The notes below the pieces were generated by a model. That model was not told the DNA's origin and did no database searches. It saw only the letters and a list, made by a program, of their open reading frames with translations. The translations under genes were made by a program, and so were the position numbers. From the NCBI GenBank assembly GCA_946480925.1, contig CAMLLU010000040.1, forward strand, positions 1 through 50,772: a stretch of DNA of 50,772 nucleotides, given 5' to 3'. The DNA is from an uncultured Rivibacter sp. Its GTDB lineage: Bacteria > Pseudomonadota > Gammaproteobacteria > Burkholderiales > Burkholderiaceae. Shown here piece by piece: positions 27,523 through 38,554 of the stretch (position 1 is its first letter; every line of letters starts with the position of its first letter).

Positions 27523-27594
27523 CGGATCCGGCTTTGCCGGGCCGCTGGCGGCGCCCCTTTTGAGGGGGAGCGCCGCAGGCGCTACGGGGGTGGG
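27523..27594. repeat. GC-rich intergenic element with nested hairpins, possibly a dispersed repeat
   Basis: Between rlhA (plus) and purL (minus, convergent). GCGGCGCCCC (27548-27557) can pair with GGGG-A-GCGCCGC (27565-27576) with one bulged A, and AGCGCC (27569-27574) pairs with GGCGCT (27578-27583) across GCA. A GCGCCCC...TTGAGGGG core recurs near 44139-44154. It may act as a terminator for both flanking genes. Copy number elsewhere cannot be seen here. Confidence 0.45.
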
Positions 27595-27595
27595 C

Positions 27596-30500
27596 CTATT
27601 CAACCCACTTGCGCGCATTGCGGAACATGCGCATCCAGGGGCTCTTCTGGCTCGTGTCGCCGCTGGTCCAGCTCATGAGCACGTTGCGGAACACACGCTC
27701 CGGGTGCGGCATCAGCACGGTGAAGCGGCCGTCGGCCGTGGTCACCGACGTGAGGGCTTCGGGGCTGCCGTTCGGGTTGAACGGGTAAGCCTCGGTCGGC
27801 GCGCCGGCGTTGTCGACGAAGCGCATCGCACGGAACACCTTGGCCGCGTCGCCGCGCTGCGAGAAATCGGCAAACCCTTCGCCATGGGCCACCGCGATCG
27901 GCAGGCGGCTGCCTGCCATGCCGGTGAAGAAGATCGACGGGCTCTCGAGCACTTCCACCAGCGACAGGCGGGCCTCGAACTGCTCGCTCTTGTTGCGGGT
28001 GAACTTGGGCCAGTCCTGCGCGCCGGGAATGATGGGCGACAGCGCGGCCATCATCTGGCAGCCGTTGCACACCCCCAGGGCGAAGGTGTCGTTGCGGCCG
28101 AAGAATGCAGCGAACTGCTCGGCCAGCACGGGGTTGAACATCACCGAGCGGGCCCAGCCTTCGCCGGCACCGAGCGTGTCGCCGTAGCTGAAGCCTCCAC
28201 AGGCGATGAAGCCCTTGAACATGTCGAGCCGCGCGCGACCGCCCTGCAGGTCGCTCATGTGCACGTCGAAGGTGTCGAAGCCGGCCTGGTGCATGGCATA
28301 GCTCATCTCGACGTGCGAGTTGACGCCCTGCTCGCGCAGGATGGCCAGCTTGGGCCGTGCACCGCTGTTGATGAACGGCGCAGCCACGTCTTCTGCGGGG
28401 TCGAAGGTGAGGTGCACGTGCAGGCCCGGGTCGTCTGCGCGGCCGGCCGCTGCGTGCTCGGCATCGGCGCAGGCCGGGTTGTCGCGTTGCTGGGCGATGC
28501 GCCAGCTCACCTCGTCCCAGGTCTTGTGCAGTTGCTCCAGCGGAGCGGCGAACACCTGCCGGGTGTCACGCCACACTTCCAGCACACCCCGGTCATTGGG
28601 CTTGCCGATCACGTGGCTGTGCTTCGAGAGGCCAAGTTCGCGCAGCGTAGCCATCACCGCGTCGCGCTCGCTGGTGGGCACCTGGATCACGGCTCCCAGC
28701 TCTTCGTTGAACAGCGCCTTCAGCGTGAGCTCGGCGCGGCGCTCGCCCACTTGCTGTGCCCAGTTCTTGGAGTCGCCGTATTCGGCACGGCTGTCTTCGA
28801 TGCCGGCGCTTTCGGTCACCAGCATGTCCACGTTCAGGCTCACCCCCAGGTGGCCGGCGAAGGCCATTTCGGCCACGGCCGCCCACAGGCCGCCGTCGCT
28901 GCGGTCGTGGTAGGCCAGGAGCTTGCCCTCGGCACGCAGCCTGTTGATGGCACCCACCAGGGCCTTCAGCTGCGCCGGGTCGTCCAGGTCGGGCACGGTG
29001 TTGCCGAACTGGTTGAGCACCTGCGCCAGCATCGAGCCGCCCATGCGGTGCTTGCCGTTGCCGAGGTCGATGGCGATCAGCGTGGTGTCACCCGGCTGCA
29101 GCTGCGGCGTGAGGGTGCCGCGCACGTCGTCCAGCGTGGCGAAGGCCGAGACGATGAGCGAGACCGGCGCCGTGACCTGTTTCGTTTCACTGCCGTCGGC
29201 CCAGCGCGTGCGCATGGACAACGAGTCCTTGCCCACCGGCACGCCGATGCCCAGCGCCGGGCACAGCTCCATGCCCACGGCCTTGACGGTGTCGTACAGC
29301 GCGGCGTCTTCGCCGGGCTCGCCGCAGGCGGCCATCCAGTTGCAGCTGAGCTTCACGCGCGGCAGGTCGATCGGCGCGGCCAGCAGGTTGGTGATGGCCT
29401 CGGCCACTGCCATGCGGCCGGAGGCCGGTGCGTCCAGCGAGGCGAGCGGCGTGCGTTCGCCCATGCTCATGGCCTCGCCACGGAAACCGGCATAGTCGGC
29501 CAGCGTGACGGCGCAGTCGGCCACCGGCACCTGCCAGGGGCCCACCATCTGGTCGCGGTGGTTCAGGCCGCCGACGGTGCGATCGCCGATCGTGACCAGG
29601 AAGCGCTTGGACGCCACGGTGGGATGGCGCAGCACGTCGAAGGCCACCTGCTCCAGCTTCACGCCGGTGAGGTCGAGCGACTTTTCTTCCCGCGTCATAC
29701 GCTTCACGTCGCGGTGCATCTTGGGCGGCTTGCCCAGCAGCACGTCCATCGGCATGTCGATCGGACGATCGCCGCCCGGGCCGTCTTCGAGGATCAGCTC
29801 CTTGTCATCGGTGGCCGTGCCGATCACGGCGAACGGGCAGCGCTCGCGCTCGGCCATGGCGGTGAAGATGGGCAGGCTTTCCGGCGCCACGGCCAGGACG
29901 TAGCGCTCCTGGCTCTCGTTGCACCAGATCTCCTTCGGCGCCAGGCCCGTCTCTTCGAGCGGCACCTTGCGCAGGTCGAAAGTGGCGCCCTTGCCGGCAC
30001 CGTCCACCAGCTCGGGGAAGGCGTTGCTGATGCCGCCGGCGCCCACGTCGTGGATGGCCAGGATGGGGTTCTTGTCGCCCAGCGCCCAGCAATGGTTGAT
30101 GACCTCCTGAGCGCGGCGCTGGATCTCGGGGTTGCCGCGCTGCACCGAGTCGAAGTCGAGCGCGGCAGTGTTGGTGCCGGCCGCCATGGAGCTGGCCGCG
30201 CCGCCGCCCATGCCGATGCGCATGCCGGGGCCGCCCAACTGGATGAGCAGCGTGCCGGCGCCGAACGGCAGCTTGTGCGTCTGCCCGTCGCTGATGGTGC
30301 CCAGACCGCCCGCGATCATGATGGGCTTGTGGTAGCCGCGGCGCACACCGGCTACCGTCTGCTCGTAGACACGGAAGTAGCCACCCAGGTTGGGCCGGCC
30401 GAACTCGTTGTTGAAGGCCGCGCCGCCCAGCGGGCCCTCGGTCATGATCTGCAGCGCACTCGCGATGTGCTCAGGCTTGCCGTAGCGCACTTGCTCCCAG

Positions 30501-31585
30501 GGCTCGTTGGTCCCGGGCAATTGCAGGTTGCTCACCGAAAAGCCGGTCAACCCAGCCTTGGGCCGCGCGCCGCGGCCGGTGGCTCCCTCGTCGCGGATCT
30601 CGCCGCCCGCGCCGGTGGAGGCACCAGGGTGCGGCGAGATGGCCGTGGGGTGGTTGTGGGTTTCCACCTTCATCAGCACGTGCGCCGTCTCGTGGCGTGC
30701 GGTGTACTGCGGCGCATTGGTGTAGCCCTGGGGCAGCCAGCGCTCGACCGGTCCGCCTTGCATGACCGCGGCGTTGTCGCTGTAGGCCACAACCGAATAC
30801 TGCGGCGACAGCTTTTCGGTGTTGCGGATCATCCCGAACATCGAGAGCTCCTGCGGCTGCCCGTCGATCGTGAAGTTCGCGTTGAAGATCTTGTGGCGGC
30901 AGTGCTCGCTGTTGGCCTGCGCGAACATCATCAGCTCGACGTCGCTGGGGTTGCGCTTCAGGTTCTGGAAGGCGGCAACGAGGTAGTCGATCTCGTCGTC
31001 GCTGAGCGCCAGGCCGAACTCCTTGTTGGCCACTTCGAGTGCGGCGCGGCCCTTGCCCAGCACGTCCACGTGTTCCACGGCCAAGCCCGGCTGCTCGTCG
31101 AACAGGTGGGCCGCGGCCTGGCGCTCTAAGGCCGCGCTTTCGGTCATGCGGTCGTGCAGCAGCGCGGCGACGGCCTCACGCTCTTCGGGAGTGAGCGGCT
31201 TGCTGCCGCCCAGCAGACCGCCCTTGAGCGAAAGGCGGTATTCCGTCACGCGTTCCACTCGATGGAGGGCCAACCCGCAGTTGTGCGCGATGTCGGTGGC
31301 CTTAGAGGCCCAGGGCGATACGGTGCCGAAGCGCGGCGTCACCACCACCAGCTCGCCGTCGGCCGGCCCGGCGTAAGGGTCGCCGTAGGTCAGCAGGGCA
31401 GCCAGCTTGTCCATCGCACCGCGGTCCAGAGCCTGGTCCAGCCACACCCAGTGCACGAAGCGGGCGTGCACGGCGGTGACGCGCGGCGCGGCCGCCTGCA
31501 GCTTGGGCAGCAGGGCCTGGGCACGGAAAGCGGACAGCGCGTTGCCGCCCTCGAAAGAAAGAATCTGGGAGGAGCTGGAGGTCAC
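27596..31585 (-). CDS. purL: Phosphoribosylformylglycinamidine synthase (PurL, large single-chain form)
   Basis: 1329 residues, matching the fused proteobacterial enzyme (E. coli 1295). Domains in order: N-terminal PurS-like region, linker, two AIRS-type ATP-binding halves ([76 protein letters not shown]) and a C-terminal glutamine amidotransferase with the nucleophile in GVCNGCQMM, then AVAHGEG and HPERVFRN. It converts FGAR plus glutamine to FGAM in purine synthesis. The start is a GTG at 31585 ([14 protein letters not shown]), matching homologue N-termini; a TTG at 31669 is unlikely. It is divergent from map across 124 bases. Confidence 0.95.
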   Translation of the reverse strand: MTSSSSQILSFEGGNALSAFRAQALLPKLQAAAPRVTAVHARFVHWVWLDQALDRGAMDKLAALLTYGDPYAGPADGELVVVTPRFGTVSPWASKATDIAHNCGLALHRVERVTEYRLSLKGGLLGGSKPLTPEEREAVAALLHDRMTESAALERQAAAHLFDEQPGLAVEHVDVLGKGRAALEVANKEFGLALSDDEIDYLVAAFQNLKRNPSDVELMMFAQANSEHCRHKIFNANFTIDGQPQELSMFGMIRNTEKLSPQYSVVAYSDNAAVMQGGPVERWLPQGYTNAPQYTARHETAHVLMKVETHNHPTAISPHPGASTGAGGEIRDEGATGRGARPKAGLTGFSVSNLQLPGTNEPWEQVRYGKPEHIASALQIMTEGPLGGAAFNNEFGRPNLGGYFRVYEQTVAGVRRGYHKPIMIAGGLGTISDGQTHKLPFGAGTLLIQLGGPGMRIGMGGGAASSMAAGTNTAALDFDSVQRGNPEIQRRAQEVINHCWALGDKNPILAIHDVGAGGISNAFPELVDGAGKGATFDLRKVPLEETGLAPKEIWCNESQERYVLAVAPESLPIFTAMAERERCPFAVIGTATDDKELILEDGPGGDRPIDMPMDVLLGKPPKMHRDVKRMTREEKSLDLTGVKLEQVAFDVLRHPTVASKRFLVTIGDRTVGGLNHRDQMVGPWQVPVADCAVTLADYAGFRGEAMSMGERTPLASLDAPASGRMAVAEAITNLLAAPIDLPRVKLSCNWMAACGEPGEDAALYDTVKAVGMELCPALGIGVPVGKDSLSMRTRWADGSETKQVTAPVSLIVSAFATLDDVRGTLTPQLQPGDTTLIAIDLGNGKHRMGGSMLAQVLNQFGNTVPDLDDPAQLKALVGAINRLRAEGKLLAYHDRSDGGLWAAVAEMAFAGHLGVSLNVDMLVTESAGIEDSRAEYGDSKNWAQQVGERRAELTLKALFNEELGAVIQVPTSERDAVMATLRELGLSKHSHVIGKPNDRGVLEVWRDTRQVFAAPLEQLHKTWDEVSWRIAQQRDNPACADAEHAAAGRADDPGLHVHLTFDPAEDVAAPFINSGARPKLAILREQGVNSHVEMSYAMHQAGFDTFDVHMSDLQGGRARLDMFKGFIACGGFSYGDTLGAGEGWARSVMFNPVLAEQFAAFFGRNDTFALGVCNGCQMMAALSPIIPGAQDWPKFTRNKSEQFEARLSLVEVLESPSIFFTGMAGSRLPIAVAHGEGFADFSQRGDAAKVFRAMRFVDNAGAPTEAYPFNPNGSPEALTSVTTADGRFTVLMPHPERVFRNVLMSWTSGDTSQKSPWMRMFRNARKWVE

Positions 31586-31709
31586 GGGCGGGCTCGTGTG
31601 GTGAGGGCTGTGCGGGATCGCACGCGCGGTCGCGGAAGAACCCGCGATTTTAGAGGGGCTGAGGGACAATGCCCGCCCTGCAGCCGCGGCGCGGCCATAA
31701 TTTCAGCCC

Positions 31710-32516
31710 ATGACCATCACCATCAAGACCGGCGCCGACATCGACGGCATGCGGCTCGCCGGACGGCTGGCCTCCGAGGTGCTCGACTACCTCACGCCCC
31801 ACGTCAAGCCTGGCGTTTCGACCGAGCAGCTCGACAAGCTCGCGCACGACTACATCGTCAACGTGCAGCAGGCGATCCCCGCTCCGCTGAACTACGCGCC
31901 TCCGGGCTACACGCCCTACCCCAAGTCGATCTGCACGTCGATCAACCACCAAGTCTGCCACGGCATCCCGAACGACCGGCCGCTCAAGAACAGCGACATC
32001 GTCAACATCGACGTCACCGTCATCAAGGACGGCTGGCACGGTGACACCAGCCGCATGTTCATCGTGGGCGAAGGCTCCATTGCCGCCAAGCGCCTGTGCG
32101 CGCTGACCTACGAGGCCATGTGGAAAGGCATCGTGAAGGTGAAACCCGGCGTGCGCCTGGGCGACATCGGCCACACCATCCAGCAGTTCACCGAGAACCA
32201 GGGCTTCTCCGTCGTGCGCGAGTTCTGCGGCCACGGCATCGGGCAGAAGTTCCACGAAGAGCCGCAGGTGCTGCACTACGGCCGCCCCGGCACGCTCGAA
32301 GAGCTGGTGCCCGGCATGACCTTCACGATCGAGCCCATGGTCAATGCCGGCCGGCGCGAGATCAAGGAAACGGGCGACGGCTGGACCATCGTCACGAAGG
32401 ACCGCTCGCTGTCGGCCCAATGGGAGCACACAGTGCTCGTCACCGAAACCGGCTATGAGGTACTCACGCTCTCCGCCGGCAGCCCGCCGCCGCCCGATTT
32501 CGTGACCAAGGTTTGA
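31710..32516 (+). CDS. map: Methionine aminopeptidase, type I
   Basis: 268 residues. Metal ligands are visible in [19 protein letters not shown] (two Asp), [13 protein letters not shown] (His), FTIEPM (Glu) and QWEHTVLV (Glu); the substrate-loop His is in [15 protein letters not shown]. It removes the initiator Met from nascent proteins. It lies 5 bases before glnD, a conserved pairing. No Shine-Dalgarno precedes the ATG; CATAAT ends 8 bases before it, so the transcript may be nearly leaderless. Confidence 0.96.
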   Translation: MTITIKTGADIDGMRLAGRLASEVLDYLTPHVKPGVSTEQLDKLAHDYIVNVQQAIPAPLNYAPPGYTPYPKSICTSINHQVCHGIPNDRPLKNSDIVNIDVTVIKDGWHGDTSRMFIVGEGSIAAKRLCALTYEAMWKGIVKVKPGVRLGDIGHTIQQFTENQGFSVVREFCGHGIGQKFHEEPQVLHYGRPGTLEELVPGMTFTIEPMVNAGRREIKETGDGWTIVTKDRSLSAQWEHTVLVTETGYEVLTLSAGSPPPPDFVTKV

Positions 32517-32521
32517 CACCC

Positions 32522-35170
32522 ATGTCGGCCGTGCCCGGCGATGCGCCCGTGCCGCAGGAGCAGCCCACCCCGGGCGCCCCGGCGGCCTCCTCGCTCAAGA
32601 CGCTGCGAGGGCAGTTCCGCGACGGCAAGGCCGAGCTGATCCAGCGCTTCCGTGAAGCGCGCCCCACGGCCCCGGCCGCCGGCCGGCTGGTGCGGGCCCT
32701 GGCCAAACACGTGGACCGCACGCTGCAGGACCTGTGGGACCACGCCTTCATGCCGCGCGGCGCCACCCTGGTGGCCGTGGGCGGCTTCGGCCGCGGCGAG
32801 CTGTTCCCGTACTCCGACGTCGACGTGCTGGTGCTGCTGCCCACCAGCGTGCACGGCGGCGAAGACCCGGCCATCGAGGCGCACAAGTCCGCGGTCGAAG
32901 GCTTCATCACCGCCTGCTGGGACATCGGCCTGGAGATCGGCTCCAGCGTGCGCACCGTCGACGAATGCGTGGCCGAAGCGCAGGCCGACGTGACGGTGCA
33001 GACCGCCCTGCTCGAATCGCGCTTCATCTGCGGCTCACGCAAGCTCTACAGCGGCTTCAAGCGTGCCTCGGCCGCGGTAATGAATCCCTCGGCCTTCCTG
33101 CGCGCCAAGACGCTGGAAATGCGCCAGCGGCACACCAAGTACGAAGACACGCCCTACTCGCTGGAGCCCAACTGCAAGGAAAGCCCGGGCGGGCTGCGCG
33201 ATCTGCAGGTCGTCATCTGGGTCGCACGCGCCGCCGGGCTGGGCAAGACCTGGAGCGAGCTGGCCAACAACGGGCTGGTCACACCGTTCGAGGTGAAGCA
33301 GCTGCAGCGCAACGAAGGGCTGCTCAAGCTCATTCGCGCCCGGCTGCACGTGGTGGCCGGCCGGCGCGAGGACCGGCTGGTGTTCGACCTGCAGACCGCC
33401 GTGGCCGAAAGCTTCGGCTACCGCGCCACCAAGGCGCACCGCGCCTCCGAAGCGCTGATGCGGCGCTACTACTGGGCGGCCAAGGCGGTCACGCAGCTCA
33501 ACCAGATCCTCATGCTCAACATCGAGGAACGCATCAACGGCTCGCAGGAGGCGCAGATGCGCCCCATCAACGAGAGGTTCCTCGACCGCGGCGGCATGCT
33601 CGAGGTGGCGAGCGACGACCTCTACGAACGCGACCATCACGCGATCCTCGAGACCTTTCTCACCTACCAGCAGACGGTGGGCATCAAGGGGCTCTCGGCC
33701 CGCACGCTGCGGGCGCTGTACAACGCCCGCGAACTGATGGACGGCGAGTTCCGCCGCGACCCGGTCAACCGCGAACTGTTCATGCGCATCCTGCGCGAGC
33801 CGCAGGGCCAGACGCATGCCTTCCGGCTGATGAACCAGACCTCGGTGCTGGGGCGCTACCTGTGGGTGTTCCGCCGCATCGTCGGGCAGATGCAGCACGA
33901 CCTGTTCCACGTCTACACGGTGGACCAGCACATCCTGATGGTGCTGCGCAACGTGCGGCGCTTCTTCATCCCCGAGCATGCGCACGAATACCCGTTCTGC
34001 TCGCAGCTGGCCGCACAGTTCGACCGGCCCTGGGTGCTCTACATCGCAGCACTCTTCCACGACGTGGCCAAGGGTCGCGGCGGGGATCACTCCGACCTGG
34101 GGGGCACCGAGGTGCGGCGCTTCTGCCGCGAGCACGGCATCGAGCGCGAAGACGCCCAGCTCATCGAGTTCCTGGTGCGCGAGCACCTCACGTTGAGCCG
34201 CGTCGCGCAGAAAGAAGACCTGAGCGATCCGGAGGTCATCACCGCGTTCGCCGCACGCATGAAGAACGAACGCTACCTCACCGCGCTGTACCTGCTCACC
34301 GTGGCCGACATCCGCGGCACCAGCCCGAAGGTGTGGAACGCGTGGAAGGGCAAGCTGCTGGAAGACCTGTATCGGCTCACGCTGCGTGCGCTCGGCGGCT
34401 CGCGCCCGAACATGGACGCCGAGATCGAGGCCCGCAAGCTCGAGGCGCGGCACACGCTGGCGTTGTATTCGGTGCTGCCCGGCGCCGAAGAAGCGCTGTG
34501 GAAGACGCTCGAGGTGAGCTACTTCGCTCGGCATGACGCCGGCGACATTGCCTGGCACGCGCGTTCGCTGTCGCGCCACGTGCAGACCGACAGGCCTATC
34601 GTGAAGGCTCGCCTGTCGTCGGTGGGCGAAGGGCTGCAGGTGCTCGTGTACTCGCCCGACAAGGCCGACCTGTTCGCCCGCATCTGCGGCTACTTCGACA
34701 GCGCGGGCTTCAGCATCCTCGACGCGAAGATCCACACCACCGCTGCCGGCTATGCGCTCGACACCTTCCAGGTCATCAGCGCCGCGCCGGTGGAGCACTA
34801 CCGCGACCTGATTTCGCTGGTGGAAACCCAGCTCGCGCAGGCTCTCAGCACCGACGCGCCGCTGCCCGAACCAAACCGCGGCCGGCTTTCCAGACGCGTC
34901 AAGTCCTTCCCCATCACGCCGCGCGTGCTGCTCAAGCCCGACGAACGCGGCCAGCGCTGGCTGTTGTCGGTCTCCACCAGCGACCGCGCCGGCTTGCTCT
35001 ATTCCATCGCTCGCGTGCTGGCCCGCCACAAGATCAACCTGCAGCTGGCCAAGATCAGCACGCTGGGCGAGCGTGTCGAAGACACCTTCCTGATCAACGG
35101 CAGCGCGTTGCAGCAGAACAAGCTGCAGATCCAGATCGAGACCGAGCTGCTCGACGCGATCACGCCCTGA
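32522..35170 (+). CDS. glnD: [Protein-PII] uridylyltransferase / uridylyl-removing enzyme GlnD
   Basis: 882 residues. The nucleotidyltransferase motif [19 protein letters not shown] is at about 87-105, the HD hydrolase motif [15 protein letters not shown] at about 510-525, and two C-terminal ACT domains at about 692-765 and 813-880 ([20 protein letters not shown] in the second). It senses glutamine and adds or removes UMP on PII to control nitrogen metabolism. The ATG at 32522 is chosen; an upstream TTG overlaps the map stop and is less likely. Its 3' end overlaps the convergent MFS gene by 11 bases. Confidence 0.96.
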   Translation: MSAVPGDAPVPQEQPTPGAPAASSLKTLRGQFRDGKAELIQRFREARPTAPAAGRLVRALAKHVDRTLQDLWDHAFMPRGATLVAVGGFGRGELFPYSDVDVLVLLPTSVHGGEDPAIEAHKSAVEGFITACWDIGLEIGSSVRTVDECVAEAQADVTVQTALLESRFICGSRKLYSGFKRASAAVMNPSAFLRAKTLEMRQRHTKYEDTPYSLEPNCKESPGGLRDLQVVIWVARAAGLGKTWSELANNGLVTPFEVKQLQRNEGLLKLIRARLHVVAGRREDRLVFDLQTAVAESFGYRATKAHRASEALMRRYYWAAKAVTQLNQILMLNIEERINGSQEAQMRPINERFLDRGGMLEVASDDLYERDHHAILETFLTYQQTVGIKGLSARTLRALYNARELMDGEFRRDPVNRELFMRILREPQGQTHAFRLMNQTSVLGRYLWVFRRIVGQMQHDLFHVYTVDQHILMVLRNVRRFFIPEHAHEYPFCSQLAAQFDRPWVLYIAALFHDVAKGRGGDHSDLGGTEVRRFCREHGIEREDAQLIEFLVREHLTLSRVAQKEDLSDPEVITAFAARMKNERYLTALYLLTVADIRGTSPKVWNAWKGKLLEDLYRLTLRALGGSRPNMDAEIEARKLEARHTLALYSVLPGAEEALWKTLEVSYFARHDAGDIAWHARSLSRHVQTDRPIVKARLSSVGEGLQVLVYSPDKADLFARICGYFDSAGFSILDAKIHTTAAGYALDTFQVISAAPVEHYRDLISLVETQLAQALSTDAPLPEPNRGRLSRRVKSFPITPRVLLKPDERGQRWLLSVSTSDRAGLLYSIARVLARHKINLQLAKISTLGERVEDTFLINGSALQQNKLQIQIETELLDAITP

Positions 35171-36560
35171 GCGGCACCACGCGCGACGCGCCGACGGCCC
35201 CCACAACGGCAACGCCTGCGGCCGCAGCAAAACACGCCAGATAGGTCAATGGGCCCACGCCGGCCGTGCCCTGCGTTTGCGGCGCGAGCAGCGCGCCACC
35301 CAGCGCCAGCACGATGGCCGAGGCCAATGCATCGGCCAGCTGCAATGCCGAGCTGTTGACGCCTTGCGCCTGGGGCGGCGACAGCTCCAACGTCAGCACC
35401 GAGAGCACTGGGTAGACCCGCCCCATGCCCAGCCCGGCCAAGCCCCAGCCGGCCATCCCGACAGCCAGCGGCACGCCCGGCTCAAGCAGCAGCGCCTGGG
35501 ACGCGATGCCCGCCATCATCAATGCCATCCCGTGCCTCAGGGCGCGTGCCTTGGCGCAGACGTCGTTGCTGCGCCGGCCTTCGTACCAGGACCCGGCCGA
35601 CCAGCCGAGCGCCCCGATGGTGAGGGCCGAGCCGGCCCATGCGGGCGACAGGCTGCGCTCCGTCGTCATCATCAACGGCACGAACACCTCGGCGCCAAAG
35701 AAAGCTGCCGCAGCCAGGCCGCGCAGCGCCACCACCGTCGGCAGGCCCCGGCCCAGCACCAAGGTGCCCCGCGGCAGCAGACGCGGCCCCGCGGCCAGCA
35801 CGCCTGCCAACGCCAGCATTAGCAATAGACTGCCCGTCACGCCGCGCCACTGGCCGGCCATGTGCAGCAAAGCCGCCCCACCCGCAGCAGCCACGGCCCA
35901 CCAGATGCCTTGCGCACCGCCGCTGCCGGCGGGTGCAGCGGGGGCGGTAGGTGCCTGCAGACCCTTCAGTCCGGGCAGCATCAGCAAGGCGGAGGGCACG
36001 GACAGCAATGCCGGCAGCAGGAACACCCAACGCCAGCCCACCCATTCCACCAGGAGACCCGCGACCGACGGCCCCAGGATCGAGGGCAGCACCCAGGCCC
36101 CTGCGAACGCCGCAAACACGCGCGGATGCAGTTCGCTCGGGTACGCCCGCCCGACCACCACGTACAGCGCGACGGAAAACACGCCCGAGCCCAGCCCCTG
36201 CAGCACGCGCCCGAGCACCAGCAGCGGCATCGACCCGGCCAGGCCCGCCAGCAGCAAGCCGGCCACGAACAGCGCCAAGCCACCCCACAAAGGCTGGTTC
36301 GGCCCCTGCCTGTCGCTCCACCGGCCGGCCGCGACGTTGCCCACCACCGCCGCTGCCAACGGAGCCCCGAAGGCCAGCGCATACAGATGCAGGCCCTGGA
36401 GTGCGGCCGCCACGCTCGGCATGGCCGTGGCCACGGCGATGTATTCGAAGGCCATCTGTGCGATGAGCATCAGCGAGCCCACCGACAACGCGCGATGCTG
36501 CGGCGACCAAAGGCCGGCCCGTGGCACCGCCGGCAACGCTGCGACGGTCTGTACGCTCAT
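35160..36560 (-). CDS. MFS transporter (drug-efflux type, DHA family-like)
   Basis: 466 residues with about 12-14 hydrophobic segments. After the second helix is the MFS loop [10 protein letters not shown] (motif A form), and [26 protein letters not shown] carries the motif B/C features of proton-driven exporters. Its substrate is unknown. It is divergent from soxR and downstream of a SoxR-type promoter, suggesting induction by redox-active compounds. The start ATG at 36560 overlaps the stop of a possible 24-codon leader ORF. The 3' end runs 11 bases into glnD. Confidence 0.85.
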   Translation of the reverse strand: MSVQTVAALPAVPRAGLWSPQHRALSVGSLMLIAQMAFEYIAVATAMPSVAAALQGLHLYALAFGAPLAAAVVGNVAAGRWSDRQGPNQPLWGGLALFVAGLLLAGLAGSMPLLVLGRVLQGLGSGVFSVALYVVVGRAYPSELHPRVFAAFAGAWVLPSILGPSVAGLLVEWVGWRWVFLLPALLSVPSALLMLPGLKGLQAPTAPAAPAGSGGAQGIWWAVAAAGGAALLHMAGQWRGVTGSLLLMLALAGVLAAGPRLLPRGTLVLGRGLPTVVALRGLAAAAFFGAEVFVPLMMTTERSLSPAWAGSALTIGALGWSAGSWYEGRRSNDVCAKARALRHGMALMMAGIASQALLLEPGVPLAVGMAGWGLAGLGMGRVYPVLSVLTLELSPPQAQGVNSSALQLADALASAIVLALGGALLAPQTQGTAGVGPLTYLACFAAAAGVAVVGAVGASRVVPLRA

Positions 36561-36631
36561 CGGGGCCCGCCTTTCTTGTGGCCGCTACCTTTGCCGGCGC
36601 GGCGCCAGCGGATGAAATACAAGGGGTTCAT
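36557..36631 (-). CDS. Possible 24-residue leader ORF upstream of the MFS transporter
   Basis: A small ORF with AGGAG 5 bases before its ATG at 36631. It encodes MNPLYFIRWRRAGKGSG followed by HKKGGPR, and its TGA overlaps the MFS start codon (ATGA). The transporter has no comparable ribosome site of its own, so translation of this ORF could feed the transporter start. The peptide is strongly basic and I recognise no family. It lies between the SoxR-type promoter and the transporter. Confidence 0.45.
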   Translation of the reverse strand: MNPLYFIRWRRAGKGSGHKKGGPR

Positions 36632-36656
36632 CGACGCTCCTGAAGTGATGGCCCAG

Positions 36657-36687
36657 ACCTTAAGATCTCAACCATGGTTCAGGTCAA
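36657..36687 (-). promoter_or_regulatory. SoxR-type promoter for the MFS transporter
   Basis: On the minus strand TTGACC (36687-36682) and TAAGGT (36662-36657) are separated by 19 bases, the elongated spacer typical of MerR-family activated promoters. The spacer carries the near-palindrome CCTGAACCATGGTTGAGA (36683-36666), which matches 11 of the 12 outer positions of the E. coli SoxR box CCTNAA-N6-TTNAGG. soxR itself is the adjacent divergent gene. Confidence 0.7.
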
Positions 36688-36727
36688 GACGTCCGAACGC
36701 TAACCCCGCCCCGGACAGGGAGTCGCG

Positions 36728-37192
36728 ATGGATCCAACCTCGATATTGGGCGAGTTCAGTGTCGGCGAGCTCGCGGCCCGCAGCGGTGTCGCGGTCTCTG
36801 CCCTGCATTTTTACGAGCGCGAAGGCCTCATCACGAGCCGCCGCACTGCCGGCAATCAGCGCCGCTACGCGCGCGATGCGCTGCGGCGTGTTTCGTTCGT
36901 CCGCGTCGCACAGCGCGTGGGCATTCCGCTGGCCGAGATCCGCGAAGCCTTGCGCCGGCTGCCGAACGGGCGCGCGCCCACGCGGGCCGACTGGGAAAAG
37001 CTCTCCGCCGCCTGGCGTGAAGACCTCGATGCCCGCATCGCCCAGCTGAAAAAGCTGCGCGACACCTTGAGCGACTGCATCGGCTGCGGCTGCCTGTCGA
37101 TCGACCGCTGCATGCTGCGCAACCCGGCCGACAAGCTGGCCAGCCTCGGGCCGGGCGCGCACCGCCTCGAGGTCAAGCCCGTCGACGGTTAA
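36728..37192 (+). CDS. soxR: Redox-sensitive transcriptional regulator SoxR (MerR family)
   Basis: 154 residues. The N-terminal winged helix ([21 protein letters not shown]) is followed by a dimerisation helix and the SoxR [2Fe-2S] ligand motif Cys117-X2-Cys120-X-Cys122-X5-Cys128 ([12 protein letters not shown]), which separates SoxR from other MerR proteins. Oxidation of the cluster activates transcription from promoters with long spacers. AGGGAG stands just before the ATG at 36728. The likely target is the divergent MFS gene. Its TAA shares the palindrome TTAA with the convergent rlmD stop. Confidence 0.95.
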   Translation: MDPTSILGEFSVGELAARSGVAVSALHFYEREGLITSRRTAGNQRRYARDALRRVSFVRVAQRVGIPLAEIREALRRLPNGRAPTRADWEKLSAAWREDLDARIAQLKKLRDTLSDCIGCGCLSIDRCMLRNPADKLASLGPGAHRLEVKPVDG

Positions 37193-38541
37193 CGCTCGAA
37201 CACCGCGATCGATTCCACGTGCGCGGTGTGCGGGAACATGTTGACCACGCCGGCCGCCGTGCAGCGATAACCCGCTTGGTGTACCAGCAGGCCCGCATCG
37301 CGCGCCAACGTCGAGGGGTTGCAGCTCACGTAGACGATGCGCTTGGGCGGCTGGTAGCCGGGCACCAGCGAAGGATCCTGCGCGATGTCGGCCAGCGCCT
37401 TGGCCAGCGCAAAGGCACCTTCCCGGGGCGGATCCACCAGCCAACGGTCGGCCGGACCGTATTTCGGCAAGTCCTTCGGGTCCAGCTCGAACAGGTTGCG
37501 AGCCTCGAAGTGCGTCTTGCCTGCCAGACCGTTGTGCGCAGCGTTTTCGCGCGACCGTGCCACCAGTGCCTCACTGCCTTCGATGCCCACCACCTCACGG
37601 GCCTGCTTGGCCAGCGGCAGCGTGAAGTTGCCCAGGCCGCAGAACCAGTCGATCACGCGCTCATGCGGCTGCACATCGAGCAGGCGCAGGGCGCGCACCA
37701 CCAGCACGCGGTTGATGTAGTGATTGACCTGCGTGAAGTCGGTCGGCTTGAACGGCATCGTGATGCCGAACTCGGGCAGCGTGTACGCGAGCGTGGGGCC
37801 GCCTTCGTCAAGCAGGTGAACCGAGTCCGGCCCCTTGGGCTGCAGCCACCACTGCACGCGATATTGGCTGGCGAACTCGCCCAGGCGGGTCTTGTCGTCT
37901 TGCGACAGCGGCTCCAGGTGCCGCAGCACGAGCGCCGTGACACTGTTTTCGCCGGCCTCGCCGATGGCCAGTTCGATCTGCGGCAGACGATCTCGCGCGT
38001 CCATCGCAGCGATGAGCTTGCGCAGCGGCACCAGCATCGCGCTCACGTGAGGCGGCAGGATCTCGCAGCTCGTCATGTCGGCCACGTAGCTCGACTTGCG
38101 CTCGTGAAAGCCCACCAGCACCGTGTCCTTCTTGACCACGAAACGCACTGACAGGCGCGCGCGATAGCGGTAGCCCCAGGTGGGCCCCTCGATGGGCCGA
38201 AGCACCTGCTCGGGCTTCACCTTGCCCAGGTGCCACAGGTTGTCTTCGAGCACCCGCTGTTTCACCGCCACCTGCGCGGCCACGTGGAAGTGCTGCATCT
38301 TGCAGCCACCGCAGATGCCGAAGAAGCCGCAGCCCGGGCGCACGCGTTGTGAGCTCTCGCGCCGCAGTGCGGCGACTTGCGCCCGCTCCCACTGGTTCTT
38401 GCGGCGTGTGACCTGCACACGCACTTCTTCGCCGGGCAATGCGCCTTCGACGAACACCACCTTGCCTTCGGCGTTGTGGGCCACGCCCTGGGCTTCGAGA
38501 TCGAGCGACTCGATCTTCAGCCATTCATCCTTTGCAGTCAT
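37189..38541 (-). CDS. rlmD: 23S rRNA (uracil-1939-C5)-methyltransferase RlmD
   Basis: 450 residues. An N-terminal TRAM domain (to about 60) is followed by Fe-S ligands Cys71, Cys77, Cys80 ([10 protein letters not shown]) and Cys159, the SAM-binding [14 protein letters not shown] and the nucleophile Cys407 in [11 protein letters not shown]. The Fe-S set and SCNPxT motif point to RlmD rather than TrmA or RlmC. It sits 13 bases downstream of the exonuclease gene at the end of the surE-rpoS cluster; its TAA overlaps the convergent soxR stop. Confidence 0.93.
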   Translation of the reverse strand: MTAKDEWLKIESLDLEAQGVAHNAEGKVVFVEGALPGEEVRVQVTRRKNQWERAQVAALRRESSQRVRPGCGFFGICGGCKMQHFHVAAQVAVKQRVLEDNLWHLGKVKPEQVLRPIEGPTWGYRYRARLSVRFVVKKDTVLVGFHERKSSYVADMTSCEILPPHVSAMLVPLRKLIAAMDARDRLPQIELAIGEAGENSVTALVLRHLEPLSQDDKTRLGEFASQYRVQWWLQPKGPDSVHLLDEGGPTLAYTLPEFGITMPFKPTDFTQVNHYINRVLVVRALRLLDVQPHERVIDWFCGLGNFTLPLAKQAREVVGIEGSEALVARSRENAAHNGLAGKTHFEARNLFELDPKDLPKYGPADRWLVDPPREGAFALAKALADIAQDPSLVPGYQPPKRIVYVSCNPSTLARDAGLLVHQAGYRCTAAGVVNMFPHTAHVESIAVFER

Positions 38542-38554
38542 GGAAGCAATTGTC

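Noticed and set aside
27560..31129. Very long open frame on the plus strand opposite purL
   Set aside because: It is an antisense shadow produced by GC-rich codon bias; its composition is Ala/Gly/His/Arg-rich with no domain, while the minus strand encodes an intact PurL. Similar long antisense frames opposite the acyl-CoA dehydrogenase, glnD and AidB-like genes were dropped for the same reason.
31586..31669. Longer PurL starting at a TTG at 31669
   Set aside because: The added residues are low-complexity and not found in PurL; the GTG at 31585 gives the family N-terminus.
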